Assembly: GCF_025452235.1 (NCBI RefSeq)
Contig: NZ_CP104964.1
Location: forward strand, 468,787-532,786
DNA: 64,000 nt
From: Devosia neptuniae
GTDB lineage: Bacteria; Pseudomonadota; Alphaproteobacteria; Rhizobiales; Devosiaceae
Direction of reading: 5' to 3'
The notes beneath the pieces were generated by a model, which made no database searches, was not told the origin of the DNA, and worked only from the letters and a program-made list of their open reading frames with translations. Both the position numbers and the translations under genes were made by a program. Every line of letters starts with the position of its first letter. Within the stretch, counting starts at the first letter, position 1. Positions 26,725 to 36,641 of the stretch are shown here, piece after piece.

Positions 26725-27386
26725 TCACAACTGGGCCGTCCAATCGAAGTCGCGGATATAGAGGCCAATGGGATTGAGACGGATGATGGCTTCATCCTGC
26801 GGTGGGGTCAGTGTGACAGTGGCGATACCGCGGAACCTGCGTGTGGCGAGCTGCTTGCCTTGGCGGTCGCGTTCATACTCCGTCCAGTCGATCTGATAGG
26901 ACTGGCTGGACAGGGCAACCACATTGTTGACCTCGATCGACACGGTGGCCGTGCGGGCGCGTTCAAATGGGTTAGCACCGCGAAACCAGGCGTTGATCTT
27001 CTCAGTTGCTGGGTCGGTGGTGCGCAGCATCGCATAAGTGCGATCGATGTATTGTTTCTGCACGACAGCGTCGGGCGTGATGGACTTGAGGTCGGCGACA
27101 AAGCCACCCAGCATAGCCCGTACCACGCGCGGATCGGCGTACTCGATTTGCTCGGGGAAGCCGACCAGCGCAGGCGCGCCGAGTTTGTCGACCTCAACGA
27201 TATAAGGAACCAGCTTGACCTGTGTACTTTGGTAAAGCGCATAACTGACGCCGATCACCGCAAGCGTCAGCGAAATCATCGCGACCGCCCGCCAGGCGTT
27301 CGCGGCGCGGATGTACCCGCCATAGCGTTCGTTCCATTCGAAGCGCGCGGCGAGATAGGGATTGTCGGGGGAGTCGAAGTGGACAT
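26725..27386 (-). CDS. trbF: Conjugal transfer protein TrbF (VirB8-like), frame broken near start
   Basis: VirB8-type protein: one membrane helix ([20 protein letters not shown]) and a periplasmic domain with [18 protein letters not shown] and [20 protein letters not shown]. The coding sense clearly extends upstream of 27279 ([20 protein letters not shown]), but that frame has no start codon. The ATG at 27386 is one base out of frame; adding one C to the C5 run (G5 on the plus strand, 27367-27371) joins them into a 220-aa protein, the normal TrbF size. Probably a sequencing error, or else a genuine break. Confidence 0.82.
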
Positions 27387-27398
27387 AGACTATGCTCC

Positions 27399-28601
27399 TT
27401 ACGGCTTGTCGATCTTGCCGGAAGGGACGGAAGGTTTGGTGGAGCTAGCCGGACGACCGCCCTGCCCCAGGCTGGCGGCCAGCTTGGAGTTAGCCAGACC
27501 CATAGTGCTCGTCCCGAAACTGCCGGGAGCGCCGATAGCCTGGTCCTTAACCGCTGATCCCGTCGCTGCAAGGCCGCGTATGGCTGTTGACGCCATTGCA
27601 GCCGAACCAGCTGCTGTTGCACCCGTGAAGCCGCCTCGTTCAAAGGCGCCGGCGGCAGCCCGCCCCCCTGCCCCGGCGGTGGTCGCGGCCATAGCAGCAA
27701 CGCCGGCGCCGAATTGGGCGTTAGCTAATGTTGGCCGTAGGGTCTCACCACCATTGGTCACCGAAACGCCTTGGATCACGCCCTGGATAATGGCCGGCAC
27801 ATAGATCGCGATCATGAAGACGACGACGGCAATGCCGGCAATGGCGAGTGAGGTCAGAAACTTGTCGCCGCTCGCGCTGGCATCGGCCATATCAATGAGG
27901 ACTTCCGAGCCTATGCGCGCGATCATGACAAGGGCCATGAGCTTCATACCGACACTAAACGCGTAGATCAGATAGCGGACGGCGAAATCCTTGGTGAAGC
28001 TGGAGCCACCTAGACCGAGCATGATCATGCCGGCAAGAAGGCCGACATACATTTCGACCATCACCGCAACGAAGATCGCTGCGACCAGGGCGAAACAGAT
28101 CACGACGACGATCATGGCGAAGACCGCCGCTATGGCGAGAGCATTGTCCTCAAAGAGACCAAATCGGACGTCCTGTGACATGTCTGACGCTACGGCTATG
28201 CCGGCGTTGAAGACATCGACGGGCGATGCCGAGCCACCACTGGATCCGATTTGGAACAGGCTATCTACAACGGCGCGACCGAACCCCGGTCCCTGCTCCA
28301 GCACGAAGACAAAAAAGCCGATAAAGAGGATTCGACGAACCAACTCGGCAAACCAATTGTCGAGCGAGGCCCCTTGAATCGCCAACCATACGGCAGCAAT
28401 CCCAACTTCGATGCCTGCAAGAATCCAGAACAGCGACCGCGCGGCTTGCATAATAGTGGCTTCCCACCCTGCTGCCGCATTGGCAATGCCGTTCTCCAAA
28501 TTGGCGAGCACGCCACCGTCTTGCCCATGGGCAGCACCGATGCCAACAACCCAAATTGCGACGATGAGGACGTAGGCGGGATGCAAAGGAGTGGAGCCCA
28601 T
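27399..28601 (-). CDS. trbL: Conjugal transfer protein TrbL (VirB6-like)
   Basis: 400 aa polytopic inner-membrane protein with about six membrane helices (for example [20 protein letters not shown] and [20 protein letters not shown]) and a Gly/Ala-rich soluble tail, as in TrbL. It helps pass the transferred DNA across the inner membrane. The ATG at 28601 overlaps the trbK stop by one base (TGATG), so it is chosen over an in-frame start 12 bases upstream. Confidence 0.92.
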   Translation of the reverse strand: MGSTPLHPAYVLIVAIWVVGIGAAHGQDGGVLANLENGIANAAAGWEATIMQAARSLFWILAGIEVGIAAVWLAIQGASLDNWFAELVRRILFIGFFVFVLEQGPGFGRAVVDSLFQIGSSGGSASPVDVFNAGIAVASDMSQDVRFGLFEDNALAIAAVFAMIVVVICFALVAAIFVAVMVEMYVGLLAGMIMLGLGGSSFTKDFAVRYLIYAFSVGMKLMALVMIARIGSEVLIDMADASASGDKFLTSLAIAGIAVVVFMIAIYVPAIIQGVIQGVSVTNGGETLRPTLANAQFGAGVAAMAATTAGAGGRAAAGAFERGGFTGATAAGSAAMASTAIRGLAATGSAVKDQAIGAPGSFGTSTMGLANSKLAASLGQGGRPASSTKPSVPSGKIDKP

Positions 28602-28774
28602 CAATCGTTCCACCGAGGTCGCATTACTTGTGCTCCGCGAGCCGCTGGGCGCTCGGAATCAGAACGCATCCGCGCTCTGACCGCCTCGGTGACGGAGCTG
28701 GCCCGGATGACGGATAGCGCAGCGACGGGGCTGAGACTAAAAACAGCGATTGCAGTCGGAAGGATCGATTTCAC
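28601..28774 (-). CDS. trbK: Small protein in the trbK position
   Basis: 57 aa from a GTG that overlaps the trbJ stop (TGGTGA), with a TGA that overlaps the trbL ATG (TGATG). This tight fit at both ends argues strongly for a translated gene. The N-terminus (MKSILPTAIAVFSLSPVAAL) is a signal-like hydrophobic stretch, then a basic tail. In RP4 and Ti plasmids TrbK is a small entry-exclusion lipoprotein; this one lacks the lipobox Cys, so it may be a TrbK variant in position only. Confidence 0.6.
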   Translation of the reverse strand: MKSILPTAIAVFSLSPVAALSVIRASSVTEAVRARMRSDSERPAARGAQVMRPRWND

Positions 28775-29556
28775 CAACGAGGCTCCATTTGTTGGCCGCC
28801 TGATGTTGGTGGGCGGGTGGCGTTGAAAAATTCTTCGCGACGCGACTGTGCCAGATCCCTCGCCGCCTGCTCGGATTGGTACCAGGTGCCCATCATGGTC
28901 ATCTGCTGCGAGACAAGACCCCGAAGCTTTTGGGTCTGCGCCACCTGCTGGGTCGCAATCTGGTGGCCCACCTGCAGAGCCTGCATTTGGCCAACCGAGG
29001 TTTGCGACATGTTCCGCAATTGGGCCATGGTCGCCTCCTCCGAGCTGAACTGCTCGGCAGTCAGGTTTGCCGTCTTAAGCGTCCCGGCAATGGTGTCGCG
29101 GTTGGTATCGGACCAGCTCTGATACGCCGCCGAGAAGTCCTCGCCGCGCAGAGGATCGGCCAAGAACTCGGAATAGCTTTGGAACCGCTGCTTGAGCATG
29201 TCATCGATATTGCCCATGGAGAAAGCCATCCCTTGCCCCTCCCCAACAATGGTTCGTAGTCGGTCAAGATCGCTCTCGACTTGGCCCCACACCTGATCGG
29301 GTAATGTCAGGGTGTTCTGCATCATGTTTTCGTAGATTCTGAGTTGGTTTTGGATCTGCTCGAGTTGATGGCCGATCTGAGTGATTTGGTTGTCGATCTG
29401 CACCCCAGACTGCCCCACCAAGCCCACAAGCTCGGCATTGTTGAGTATCTGGGTGAACTCCGTCGCGCCAACCAGTTGCCCAGCCGCTGAAGTCGGAATG
29501 GGAGACGCTGCAATCAGAAGGGCCGCTGCGGCCTCAAACAGACGATGCTGACCCAT
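28771..29556 (-). CDS. trbJ: Conjugal transfer protein TrbJ (VirB5-like)
   Basis: 261 aa. A signal peptide (GQHRLFEAAAALLIAASPIP) is followed by a helical periplasmic protein: QIDNQITQIGHQLEQIQNQL, QRFQSYSEFLADPL and LRGLVSQQMTMMGTWYQSEQ. This is the TrbJ/VirB5 pattern, a minor pilus-tip component. The start at 29556 overlaps the trbE end by 22 bases. Coiled-coil character is high in residues 50-80. Confidence 0.9.
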   Translation of the reverse strand: MGQHRLFEAAAALLIAASPIPTSAAGQLVGATEFTQILNNAELVGLVGQSGVQIDNQITQIGHQLEQIQNQLRIYENMMQNTLTLPDQVWGQVESDLDRLRTIVGEGQGMAFSMGNIDDMLKQRFQSYSEFLADPLRGEDFSAAYQSWSDTNRDTIAGTLKTANLTAEQFSSEEATMAQLRNMSQTSVGQMQALQVGHQIATQQVAQTQKLRGLVSQQMTMMGTWYQSEQAARDLAQSRREEFFNATRPPTSGGQQMEPRW

Positions 29557-31969
29557 GGAACACACCTCTTTCGGCAAGCCACTGCGCTGGCCAGCCTGTC
29601 CCGAATTGCTGATAAAGCGCGGTGACGCGAGCAAGATCGTCGCGACTACTGGCACCGACAAAGCTCAATGTTGCCGGGCCCAGCGCCATGTTGAAGAGCC
29701 GTCGACCATCGGGCGAGACGACGTAGTATTCTCGCTTTGGCATAGCCGTGGCTATGATCTCGATTTGCCGGTCATTAAAACCGATCCGCTCGTAGAACTC
29801 GCGCGTTCCCGTCTCCCTCGCGGACCCGTTTGGCAGACAGATTTTGGTCGGGCAGGATTCCTTGAGGACATCGATGATGCCGGAATTCTCCGCGTCCGAA
29901 ATCGATTGGGTTGCTAGAACGACAGCGCAATTGGCCTTGCGCAACACCTTGAGCCACTCGCGGATCTTGTCGCGAAAAGCCGGATGGCCTAGCATCAGCC
30001 AGGCTTCATCCAAAATGATCAGGCTGGGCGCGCCAGTTAGTCGCTTCTCAATGCGCCGAAACAGATAGAGCAGCACCGGTACCAGATTGCGCTCACCCAT
30101 ATTCATCAGCTCTTCGATCTCGAAGGTCTGGAAGCTGGACAATGTCAGTTCATCACCTTCGGCATCGAGCAGATGACCCATCGGACCATCGACGCTGTAA
30201 TGATGCAGCGCCTCCTTGATTTCGCGCAGTTGCACGCCCGAAATGAAGTCGGAAAGCGAGCGGCGCTCCGAGGTTGTCATCAACCCCAATTGCCGGGAAA
30301 TGGCATTGCGATGGTCAGGTGTTACCCGGACGCCCTGCAGGACGAGTAGTGTCTCGAGCCATTGGGCGGCCCAAGCTCGATCGCTGTCAGACGTCAGCTC
30401 GCTTAATGGGCAAAACGCCAGGGCCTCACCTGCCCCGACATCATAGTGATCGCCGCCAACGCCCAGCGTGAGCGGCAGCATCGACTTGCCTTTATCGAAG
30501 GCAAACAGCTGAGCGTTTTCGTAGCGACGAAACTGTGCAGCGATCAACGCTAGCAATGTCGACTTACCTGAGCCGGTGGGGCCAAAGATCAATGTGTGCC
30601 CCACGTCACCAGAATGCAGGTTAAGCCGGAATGGGGTTGAACCACTGACCACCTGCATCAGGGGCGACGCATTTTGTGGATAGAATGGGCAAGGACAGAC
30701 GCGGCTTCCGGACCATACCGCGTTAAGCGGGATAAGATCGGCTAGGTTGCGGGTATTGAGGAGCGGCTCGCGGATGTTTGCGTACCAATTGCCTGGCAGA
30801 CTCCCCAGATAGGCCTCGGTCGCATTCAGCGTTTCAATGCGGGCACCAAAGCCTTCGGCCTGGACGATCCGGCGAACGCTCTCGGCCTGTTCGCGCAGCT
30901 TTTGGTCATTGTCTCCAAAGAGAACAATGACTGGGGTATAGTAGCCATAGGCGACCAGTTGCGAATTAGCCTCGGCAATGGCGTCTTCGGCCTCGCTCGC
31001 CATCAGAGCGGCGTCCTGGTCGACGGCGCCCGACCTGGTCTGGAATAGCTGATCCATGAAAGGCCGAACTTTCTGCAGCCACTTTTTTCGTGTGCGCTCG
31101 AGCTTTTGCCGTGCCTCGATCGGATCGAGGAACATGAACCGGCTCGACCAACGGTAGCTTAGCGGCATCAAGTCCAGAGTGTTGAGGATCCCGGGCCAGC
31201 TTTCGCCCGGAAACCCGTCTATGGCGACCACAGACAAATACCGATTGTCGATCAGCGGGGAGAGGCCGTGATGAAACTCGGCCGTTACCAGGAAATCTAA
31301 ATACATTGGAATATCGGGTAGGCGGACTGGGTGGTTCTCCCCAACAACGCAGAAGCGCACGAACTGCAGTAACTCGTCATAATGGGCGCTTCGGGCGCCA
31401 CCATGATCGGGTGTTTCGTGGGTGACCATGCGCCGGATGGTCACTACATTGGCCATATACTGTTCAAATTCACGGATCGCTGTTTTGAAGGCGGCAAGCG
31501 CGGTGTCACCAAACCGCTCCGCCCGCGAGGCCCTATCCGCATAGACATAGCGCGTAAGCCTCGATTGCCCCGGCTGGGGCGAACGATAAGTGAGGATGAT
31601 GGCGTGCTGGCTCTCGAAATGCCCGTTTGCCGCCTCAAAGTGCTGGCGTCGCTCGTCATCGATCAACACACTAACCTGGTCAGGGAAATAAGATTGCTCG
31701 CGGGTCGGGTAGCTGGTGGTGGGCAGCCGCAAGGCTTCGACCTGGATCATCCAGCCGCTCCCCAATCGGGCAAGGATGGCGTTGATCTGACGGGACACTT
31801 CATTGCGCTCGACATCGGTGGCGCTTTCGCTGTCAGGGCCTGCAAAGTACCAGCCGGCCACTAGCGAGCCGTCCTTGAGCAAGAGCACCCCGTTGTCCAC
31901 AAGCCCGGCATAGGGCAGCAAGTCCGAAAAGCCTGGCGCGGTGCGGCGAAACTGCTTAAGTGCAACCAT
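29534..31969 (-). CDS. trbE: Conjugal transfer ATPase TrbE (VirB4-like)
   Basis: 811 aa. Walker A GPTGSGKSTLLALIAAQF is at about residues 460-477; Walker B is SLIILDEAWLMLGHPAF; the RKANCAVVLATQSISDAENS segment is typical of VirB4. The N-terminal CagE/TrbE domain is present (LVAGWYFAGPD and following). It energises pilus assembly and substrate transfer at the inner membrane. Confidence 0.95.
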   Translation of the reverse strand: MVALKQFRRTAPGFSDLLPYAGLVDNGVLLLKDGSLVAGWYFAGPDSESATDVERNEVSRQINAILARLGSGWMIQVEALRLPTTSYPTREQSYFPDQVSVLIDDERRQHFEAANGHFESQHAIILTYRSPQPGQSRLTRYVYADRASRAERFGDTALAAFKTAIREFEQYMANVVTIRRMVTHETPDHGGARSAHYDELLQFVRFCVVGENHPVRLPDIPMYLDFLVTAEFHHGLSPLIDNRYLSVVAIDGFPGESWPGILNTLDLMPLSYRWSSRFMFLDPIEARQKLERTRKKWLQKVRPFMDQLFQTRSGAVDQDAALMASEAEDAIAEANSQLVAYGYYTPVIVLFGDNDQKLREQAESVRRIVQAEGFGARIETLNATEAYLGSLPGNWYANIREPLLNTRNLADLIPLNAVWSGSRVCPCPFYPQNASPLMQVVSGSTPFRLNLHSGDVGHTLIFGPTGSGKSTLLALIAAQFRRYENAQLFAFDKGKSMLPLTLGVGGDHYDVGAGEALAFCPLSELTSDSDRAWAAQWLETLLVLQGVRVTPDHRNAISRQLGLMTTSERRSLSDFISGVQLREIKEALHHYSVDGPMGHLLDAEGDELTLSSFQTFEIEELMNMGERNLVPVLLYLFRRIEKRLTGAPSLIILDEAWLMLGHPAFRDKIREWLKVLRKANCAVVLATQSISDAENSGIIDVLKESCPTKICLPNGSARETGTREFYERIGFNDRQIEIIATAMPKREYYVVSPDGRRLFNMALGPATLSFVGASSRDDLARVTALYQQFGTGWPAQWLAERGVFHGSASSV

Positions 31970-31981
31970 GTTCGATTCCCT

Positions 31982-32281
31982 TTAGTATTTGCGCCACGGC
32001 GAAGCGGTTGGCCGGTAGAATGGCCGGTAGCGGATGTGCCGCAGATAGACCCGGCGCATCAGGGGGTCGGCATTGCCCATCATGCGCAGCAGGCCCACGA
32101 TTACGATCCAGATGGTGATGCCCACCACGGCGGACGTTGGCGTGAGCACCACGAAGATCAAAATGATGGAAGCGAGGCCGGTGGCCAGAACCAGTTCGCG
32201 GTCGGCGCCCAACAAAAGGTTAGGCCGCGAGAGCGCGCGATGGATCCGGACGCGCTGCAAGCGGCTGCCAATCTCAGTCAT
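31982..32281 (-). CDS. trbD: Conjugal transfer protein TrbD (VirB3-like)
   Basis: 99 aa. [20 protein letters not shown] then two membrane segments ([20 protein letters not shown] and the following [13 protein letters not shown]) and a basic C-terminus match TrbD. The ATG overlaps the trbC coding end. It associates with TrbE at the inner membrane. An in-frame upstream extension overlapping trbC was rejected. Confidence 0.9.
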   Translation of the reverse strand: MTEIGSRLQRVRIHRALSRPNLLLGADRELVLATGLASIILIFVVLTPTSAVVGITIWIVIVGLLRMMGNADPLMRRVYLRHIRYRPFYRPTASPWRKY

Positions 32282-32645
32282 GGAACGCTCCGATTGCTCC
32301 GACTGAAGAGAACTGTGCCGCCTCGCCAATGGAGGCGCCCGTCGAACCGAACAGCGCAACGATCTGCGTGGCGCCGAGCAGGACCCCAGCGACGAGCACG
32401 ATGTACATCAATCGCCGCGCGAAATCGTTGAGTTCGCCACCGAAGATCAGCATGCCGCCGGCGACCGCGACGGCGGCCAAGGCAATCGCGCCGGCCACCG
32501 GCCCGGTAATGGATTGCTGAATTTGCTGGAGCGGACCCTCCCAGGGTAACCCCCCTCCCCCGCTGGCCAAGGACGGTCGAACCATCACGCTCGCATTCAT
32601 CGCTAGACTTGTGCCCACAGCGAGGGCTTTACGCCACATTCGCAT
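32274..32645 (-). CDS. trbC: Conjugal transfer pilin TrbC (VirB2-like)
   Basis: 123 aa. A long signal region ([20 protein letters not shown] to SLASGGG) and two hydrophobic helices ([40 protein letters not shown]) form the TrbC/VirB2 pilin. The plasmid TraF peptidase would be expected to process it. The ATG at 32645 gives MRMWRK and a 17-base overlap with trbB; MWRK at 32639 is an alternative. Confidence 0.9.
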   Translation of the reverse strand: MRMWRKALAVGTSLAMNASVMVRPSLASGGGGLPWEGPLQQIQQSITGPVAGAIALAAVAVAGGMLIFGGELNDFARRLMYIVLVAGVLLGATQIVALFGSTGASIGEAAQFSSVGAIGAFHD

Positions 32646-33606
32646 TCTCCTTGTCTGGCGAACAAATCTCGAACTGGTAGCTGCCACTGCGATAGTTCTC
32701 GACATGCAGGATTTCTGTGACGCGGCGTCCTGTTGGTGTTCGGGCAATCGCCACGATGAGGTCGACAGCTTCCCCGATCACCTCGCGCATCGGCATGGCA
32801 CTAACCTCGGCAACGAGTTGCTCGAGGCGTGTGAGGGCGGAGATGGCGCTATTGGCGTGGATGGTGGTGACACCACCTGGGTGCCCTGTGTTCCAGGCTT
32901 TGAGCAAGGTCAGCGCGGCGCCGTCGCGGACTTCCCCCACGATGATGCGGTCCGGCCGCAAGCGCATGGTGGATTTGAGCAGGCGTGCCATGTCAGCGGA
33001 ATCTGAGGTGTGAAGCGTGACCACATTGTGTGCTGCGCACTGGATTTCGGACGTGTCTTCAAGAATGACTAGACGCTGATCCGGTGCCGTGGTGGCAATT
33101 TCTGCAATGATGGCATTGGCCAACGTCGTCTTGCCGCTGCCGGTCCCACCAGCGATGACGATATTCAGACGTGAGACGACAGCATTGCGAATAATCTCGG
33201 CGTCCTCGGCCGTGATGCTGTGGTTGCCCATATATTCCGCGAGCGACATCACCATCGAGGCCGGCTTGCGGATCGTAAACGTTGGCGCCCCGACCAGCGG
33301 CGGCAACAAGCCCTCGAAACGGTAGCCTGCAATCGGAAGTTCGCCTGAAACAATGGGATGATCGTGATTGGCCTCGGAGTTGAGTGCATGCGCCACGATG
33401 CCAATGACGGTTTCGGCTGCCTCCGCACCTAGCTCACCGCAGGAGGACACGCCCTGCCCTATCCGCTCAACGAAAATTCGACTGTTCGGGTTGAGCATGA
33501 CCTCGACGACGCTCGGATCGTTAAGCGCGGACTGGATGTTGGGGCCAAGCGCGTCGCTGAGCTTGCGTATTAGACGCTGCCGAGACTGAGAAACGGTGCT
33601 GGCCAT
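32629..33606 (-). CDS. trbB: Conjugal transfer ATPase TrbB (VirB11-like)
   Basis: 325 aa. Walker [21 protein letters not shown], Asp box [12 protein letters not shown], Walker [21 protein letters not shown] and the His box [20 protein letters not shown] identify the VirB11/TrbB traffic ATPase. It forms a hexamer at the cytoplasmic face of the channel. First gene of the trb operon, divergent from repABC over 612 bases. Confidence 0.95.
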   Translation of the reverse strand: MASTVSQSRQRLIRKLSDALGPNIQSALNDPSVVEVMLNPNSRIFVERIGQGVSSCGELGAEAAETVIGIVAHALNSEANHDHPIVSGELPIAGYRFEGLLPPLVGAPTFTIRKPASMVMSLAEYMGNHSITAEDAEIIRNAVVSRLNIVIAGGTGSGKTTLANAIIAEIATTAPDQRLVILEDTSEIQCAAHNVVTLHTSDSADMARLLKSTMRLRPDRIIVGEVRDGAALTLLKAWNTGHPGGVTTIHANSAISALTRLEQLVAEVSAMPMREVIGEAVDLIVAIARTPTGRRVTEILHVENYRSGSYQFEICSPDKENANVA

Positions 33607-33620
33607 GACGTTACACTGCT

Positions 33621-33644
33621 AACGCCAGGCCGGGCCGTGGCGTT
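33621..33644. repeat. Inverted repeat just upstream of trbB
   Basis: AACGCCA-N10-TGGCGTT is a perfect 7-base dyad whose last arm lies 15 bases before the trbB start; the GC-rich centre (ggccgggccg) could extend the fold. It might be an operator for the trb promoter, or a leader hairpin that limits trbB translation. It does not look like the ACCCC dyad upstream of luxI. Confidence 0.4.
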
Positions 33645-34160
33645 TCTTGTTTGGGACAGCGCAGGCTTGTTGTTCCGAAGACGGTCATGCTGTGGCTCGG
33701 CTAATCTGTTTGCGCGGTCAACAGAGCACAGGCGATTATTCGAGTCAGACCACCAGATTTGGTAGGTTGAGTTGGGCGGATCGACACGAAACGGTTGAAG
33801 TTGGAGGGGCAGCTGCATGTCCGGGCCGCCACCCTCAGGCAGTTCTTTGCGTTCCGCGGCCGACCGGTGAGCCTATGAGGACCATTACAGCCATAATGGC
33901 GGGCTTACTTGGCCTGAGTCGCCAGCCAACGCGGCTTCTGAGCGCAATTTGAAGGTCCGTGCCATGGTCACGCACGCTAGTCCCCCGCTTTCTACCGAGG
34001 AGCAGAGTGCCTTCCCTACTATGCGATCTATTTAGCTAAGCTATTGAAAGGATGAAAAAAATCCGGACCACAAGTCCCCAATTTTTCAGTGGGGTGACCC
34101 TTGGTTTTACCCGCCCTTAACCTAAATTCCCTTGCGACTCCGGAGGAATCGAACATACTG
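33645..34160. other. Divergent trb/rep intergenic region, no gene seen
   Basis: Short frames here have no recognisable domain. The AT-richer part from about 34020 to 34110 (ATTTAGCTAAGCTATTG, GATGAAAAAAATCC) could hold the repABC promoter. A partition site is expected somewhere near repABC, but I found no 16-base GTTNNNNGCNNNNAAC palindrome here. Confidence 0.4.
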
Positions 34161-34193
34161 GCGCTAAATCAAACCAATATCGCAAGTTAGCGC
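34161..34193. promoter_or_regulatory. Inverted repeat upstream of repA, candidate RepA operator
   Basis: GCGCTAA (34161-34167) and TTAGCGC (34187-34193) are perfect complements 19 bases apart, ending 25 bases before the repA ATG. The second arm lies inside an eight-base palindrome TAGCGCTA. RepA proteins of repABC plasmids repress their own promoter, so such a dyad is a reasonable operator. Confidence 0.35.
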
Positions 34194-34218
34194 TATTTTC
34201 TCTTGAGACGGATACGAG

Positions 34219-35403
34219 ATGATCTCGCTGGCACCCTTTGAGTTCGACGATAAGATTTTGGCTCAGGGTGCCGAAATCTCCCGCAAGCTTGACCAGCTTC
34301 GCATGGAGAAATTTCCGCCAAATGCGCAGAAGACCCTTCGGCTGTTCGGCATGGCCGAAGTTGCCCATTACCTCGGTGTTAGCCCCAATAATTTGAAACG
34401 GCTCCACCTCGAAGGTAAGGGACCGGTCCCACAAATTGCTAGTGGTGGCCGCCGCTTCTACACAGCCGAGCAGATGATCGAGCTCAGGCACTATCTCGAC
34501 AAAAATGGACGATCTGACGCCAAGAACTATGTCCCGGGCCGCAAGCCCGGTGAAAAGCTTCAGGTCATCGCGGTAGTTAACTTTAAGGGTGGCTCGGGCA
34601 AAACGACGACTGCGACCCACCTCGCCCAGCACCTAGCCCTGACGGGTCATCGAGTCCTTGCGGTTGATCTTGACCCGCAGGCCTCGTTGTCGGCGTTGCA
34701 TGGTTTCCAACCCGAACTCGATAAGAACTCCTCGCTTTACGATTCCATCCGCTATGACAATCCACGTCCGCTGGCTGAGGTTATTCGACCGACCAATTTC
34801 CCCCTACTCGACATTATTCCTGCAAATCTTGAGCTGCAAGAATACGAGTACGAGACACCTCTGGCCATGCAGACTTCACAGGACGGGAAGCGCTTCTTCA
34901 CTCGTCTGGGGAAGTCTCTTGAAACGGTAGACGACCGTTTTGACGTCGTGGTCATCGATTGCCCGCCGCAGCTCGGCTACCTGACTCTGACCGCACTTAG
35001 CGCAGCGACATCGGTTCTGATCACGGTCCATCCGCAAATGCTCGATCTTATGTCGATGAGTCAGTTTCTGCTAATGCTCGGGAACATTGCTAAGACGATC
35101 AAGAAGGCGGGTGCAGACTTTCACCTCGACTGGCTGCGCTACCTCATCACGCGCTACGAGCCGATGGACGTTCCACAGGCCCAGATGCTTGGGTTCATGC
35201 AGTCCATGCTTGCCGAGGACATCTTACAACACCAGATGCTCAAGTCGACGGCTATCTCTGACGCGGGTCTCACCAAGCAGTCTCTTTATGAAGTTGAGCG
35301 TGCCAACTTCAATCGAGATACCTATGACCGCGCCATCGAGAGCCTCGATGCGGTGAATTTTGAGATTCAAGGGCTTGTCCACCACGCTTGGGGAAGGTCA
35401 TGA
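34219..35403 (+). CDS. repA: Plasmid partition ATPase RepA (ParA-like)
   Basis: 394 aa. An N-terminal winged-helix region (LFGMAEVAHYLGVSPNNLKR) precedes the ParA ATPase with deviant Walker A VVNFKGGSGKTTTATHLAQH, motif A' VDLDPQASLSAL and Walker B VVVIDCPPQLGYL. This layout is that of RepA in repABC operons. With RepB it segregates the plasmid and represses the operon. Confidence 0.95.
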   Translation: MISLAPFEFDDKILAQGAEISRKLDQLRMEKFPPNAQKTLRLFGMAEVAHYLGVSPNNLKRLHLEGKGPVPQIASGGRRFYTAEQMIELRHYLDKNGRSDAKNYVPGRKPGEKLQVIAVVNFKGGSGKTTTATHLAQHLALTGHRVLAVDLDPQASLSALHGFQPELDKNSSLYDSIRYDNPRPLAEVIRPTNFPLLDIIPANLELQEYEYETPLAMQTSQDGKRFFTRLGKSLETVDDRFDVVVIDCPPQLGYLTLTALSAATSVLITVHPQMLDLMSMSQFLLMLGNIAKTIKKAGADFHLDWLRYLITRYEPMDVPQAQMLGFMQSMLAEDILQHQMLKSTAISDAGLTKQSLYEVERANFNRDTYDRAIESLDAVNFEIQGLVHHAWGRS

Positions 35404-35474
35404 AGTTGACGGCCGTAAAAACCGGCAAAAAGAGACGTGAAATCAATCGTCTAACTAGCCGAGGCAGGTGTTAG

Positions 35475-36482
35475 ATGGCGCGAAGAAACCCTTTTGCCAA
35501 TTTGCTAAGCCATGAAGAGTCGGCGACGGATAACCGTGCGCTCGATTATGCTACGAAGGGCGCTACGCGTTCCCTGCTGAGCTCGATCGACGAAATGGCC
35601 TCGCAGGCGGACAAGCTGCTCGAAGGCGAGACGATCGTCGAGCTTGATCCTGCCACCATCGACGATTCTTTCGCCAGAGATCGCTTCGACCTCGATGACG
35701 ATGACTATAGGGAAGAATTCCAGCGAGTGTTGGAAGCGGTGCGCGAGCGAGGACAAGATTCCCCGGTTCTCGTTCGTCCGCATCCGAGCCAGACTGGCCG
35801 CTATATGCTCGTCTTTGGCCACCTGAGGCGGCGAGCTGCAGTTGAACTCGGCCGCAAGGTTCGCGCCGTGATCAAGCCGATGACTGATCGGGATCACGTT
35901 ATAGCGCAGGGGCAGGAAAACAACGGTCGAGCCAATACGTCCTTTATTGAGAAAGCTGTCTTTGCCGCTGAGATCAGCAACCGGAATTTTGACGACGACA
36001 ACTCCACTGTGATGGCGGCCCTCGGCGCCGATAAGTCGACGCTGTCAAAAATGCTCGCTGTCGCTGGGCTTCCGACGCCGCTACTGAAGGCGATCGGTCG
36101 CGCCAAGCGTATTGGTCGAGATCGCTGGTATGATCTTAAATTGCTCCTGGATAAGCCCAGCAATCTCGAGGAAGCGCTTAGCTTTATGGAGTCGCCAGCA
36201 ATCGCCACCTTGCCAAGTGACGCTAGGTTCGATGCGCTGGTCTCCCATCTCAAAACCAAAAAAGTGAATGCGCGTCCAAAAGCAAGTCCCGCCCGAGCGA
36301 GCTGGGCGCCGGCCGATGGTCGTCTGGCAGCGGAAGCGGTCACTGATGGAAAGAAATTCACCCTTGCCCTCAAGGCGAGGGGACCGGATGCACGAGCGTT
36401 CGGAGACTACCTGACGGAGCATCTCGACCGTTTTTACGAGGAATTCCGGCAGCAAACCGACCAACAAAACAACGGAGAGTAG
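35475..36482 (+). CDS. repB: Plasmid partition protein RepB (ParB-like)
   Basis: 335 aa. Opening MARRNPFANLL is typical of RepB. The ParB core includes SPVLVRPHPSQTGRYMLVFG, HLRRRAAVELGRKVRAVIKP and the helix-turn-helix MAALGADKSTLSKMLAVAG. It binds parS sites and interacts with RepA. Lies 71 bases after repA. Confidence 0.95.
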   Translation: MARRNPFANLLSHEESATDNRALDYATKGATRSLLSSIDEMASQADKLLEGETIVELDPATIDDSFARDRFDLDDDDYREEFQRVLEAVRERGQDSPVLVRPHPSQTGRYMLVFGHLRRRAAVELGRKVRAVIKPMTDRDHVIAQGQENNGRANTSFIEKAVFAAEISNRNFDDDNSTVMAALGADKSTLSKMLAVAGLPTPLLKAIGRAKRIGRDRWYDLKLLLDKPSNLEEALSFMESPAIATLPSDARFDALVSHLKTKKVNARPKASPARASWAPADGRLAAEAVTDGKKFTLALKARGPDARAFGDYLTEHLDRFYEEFRQQTDQQNNGE

Positions 36483-36488
36483 TCCGCA

Positions 36489-36525
36489 AAAGAAAAAGGC
36501 CCCCGAAAACAACGTTCCGGAAGCC
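36489..36525 (-). terminator. Terminator of the antisense RNA
   Basis: Minus-strand GGCTTCCG (36518-36525) pairs with CGGGGGCC (36498-36505), with two G-U pairs, and is followed by TTTTTCTTTT. In the sense direction the same bases shape the repC leader, where this element decides whether repC is transcribed. Confidence 0.65.
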
Positions 36526-36541
36526 TCTCTCGTAGTGTGGT
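36490..36541 (-). ncRNA. Antisense RNA of repABC (incompatibility RNA)
   Basis: On the minus strand in the repB-repC gap, TTGACT (36571-36576) and GATTCT (36548-36553) with a 17-base spacer predict a start near 36541. About 50 bases later a hairpin followed by TTTTTCTTTT would end the RNA. Location, length (~52 nt) and terminator match the counter-transcribed RNA of repABC plasmids such as p42d (~59 nt), which limits repC expression and sets incompatibility. It is transcribed opposite to the repC leader. Confidence 0.65.
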
Positions 36542-36641
36542 AACGCGAGAATCGCACTTCCCGGAATCGCAGTCAAGGCCCTCGTCGGCCTACACCGCTT
36601 TGGCGGCCGTATTTCTTTTGCCTTACGCAAGGTGAAAGACA

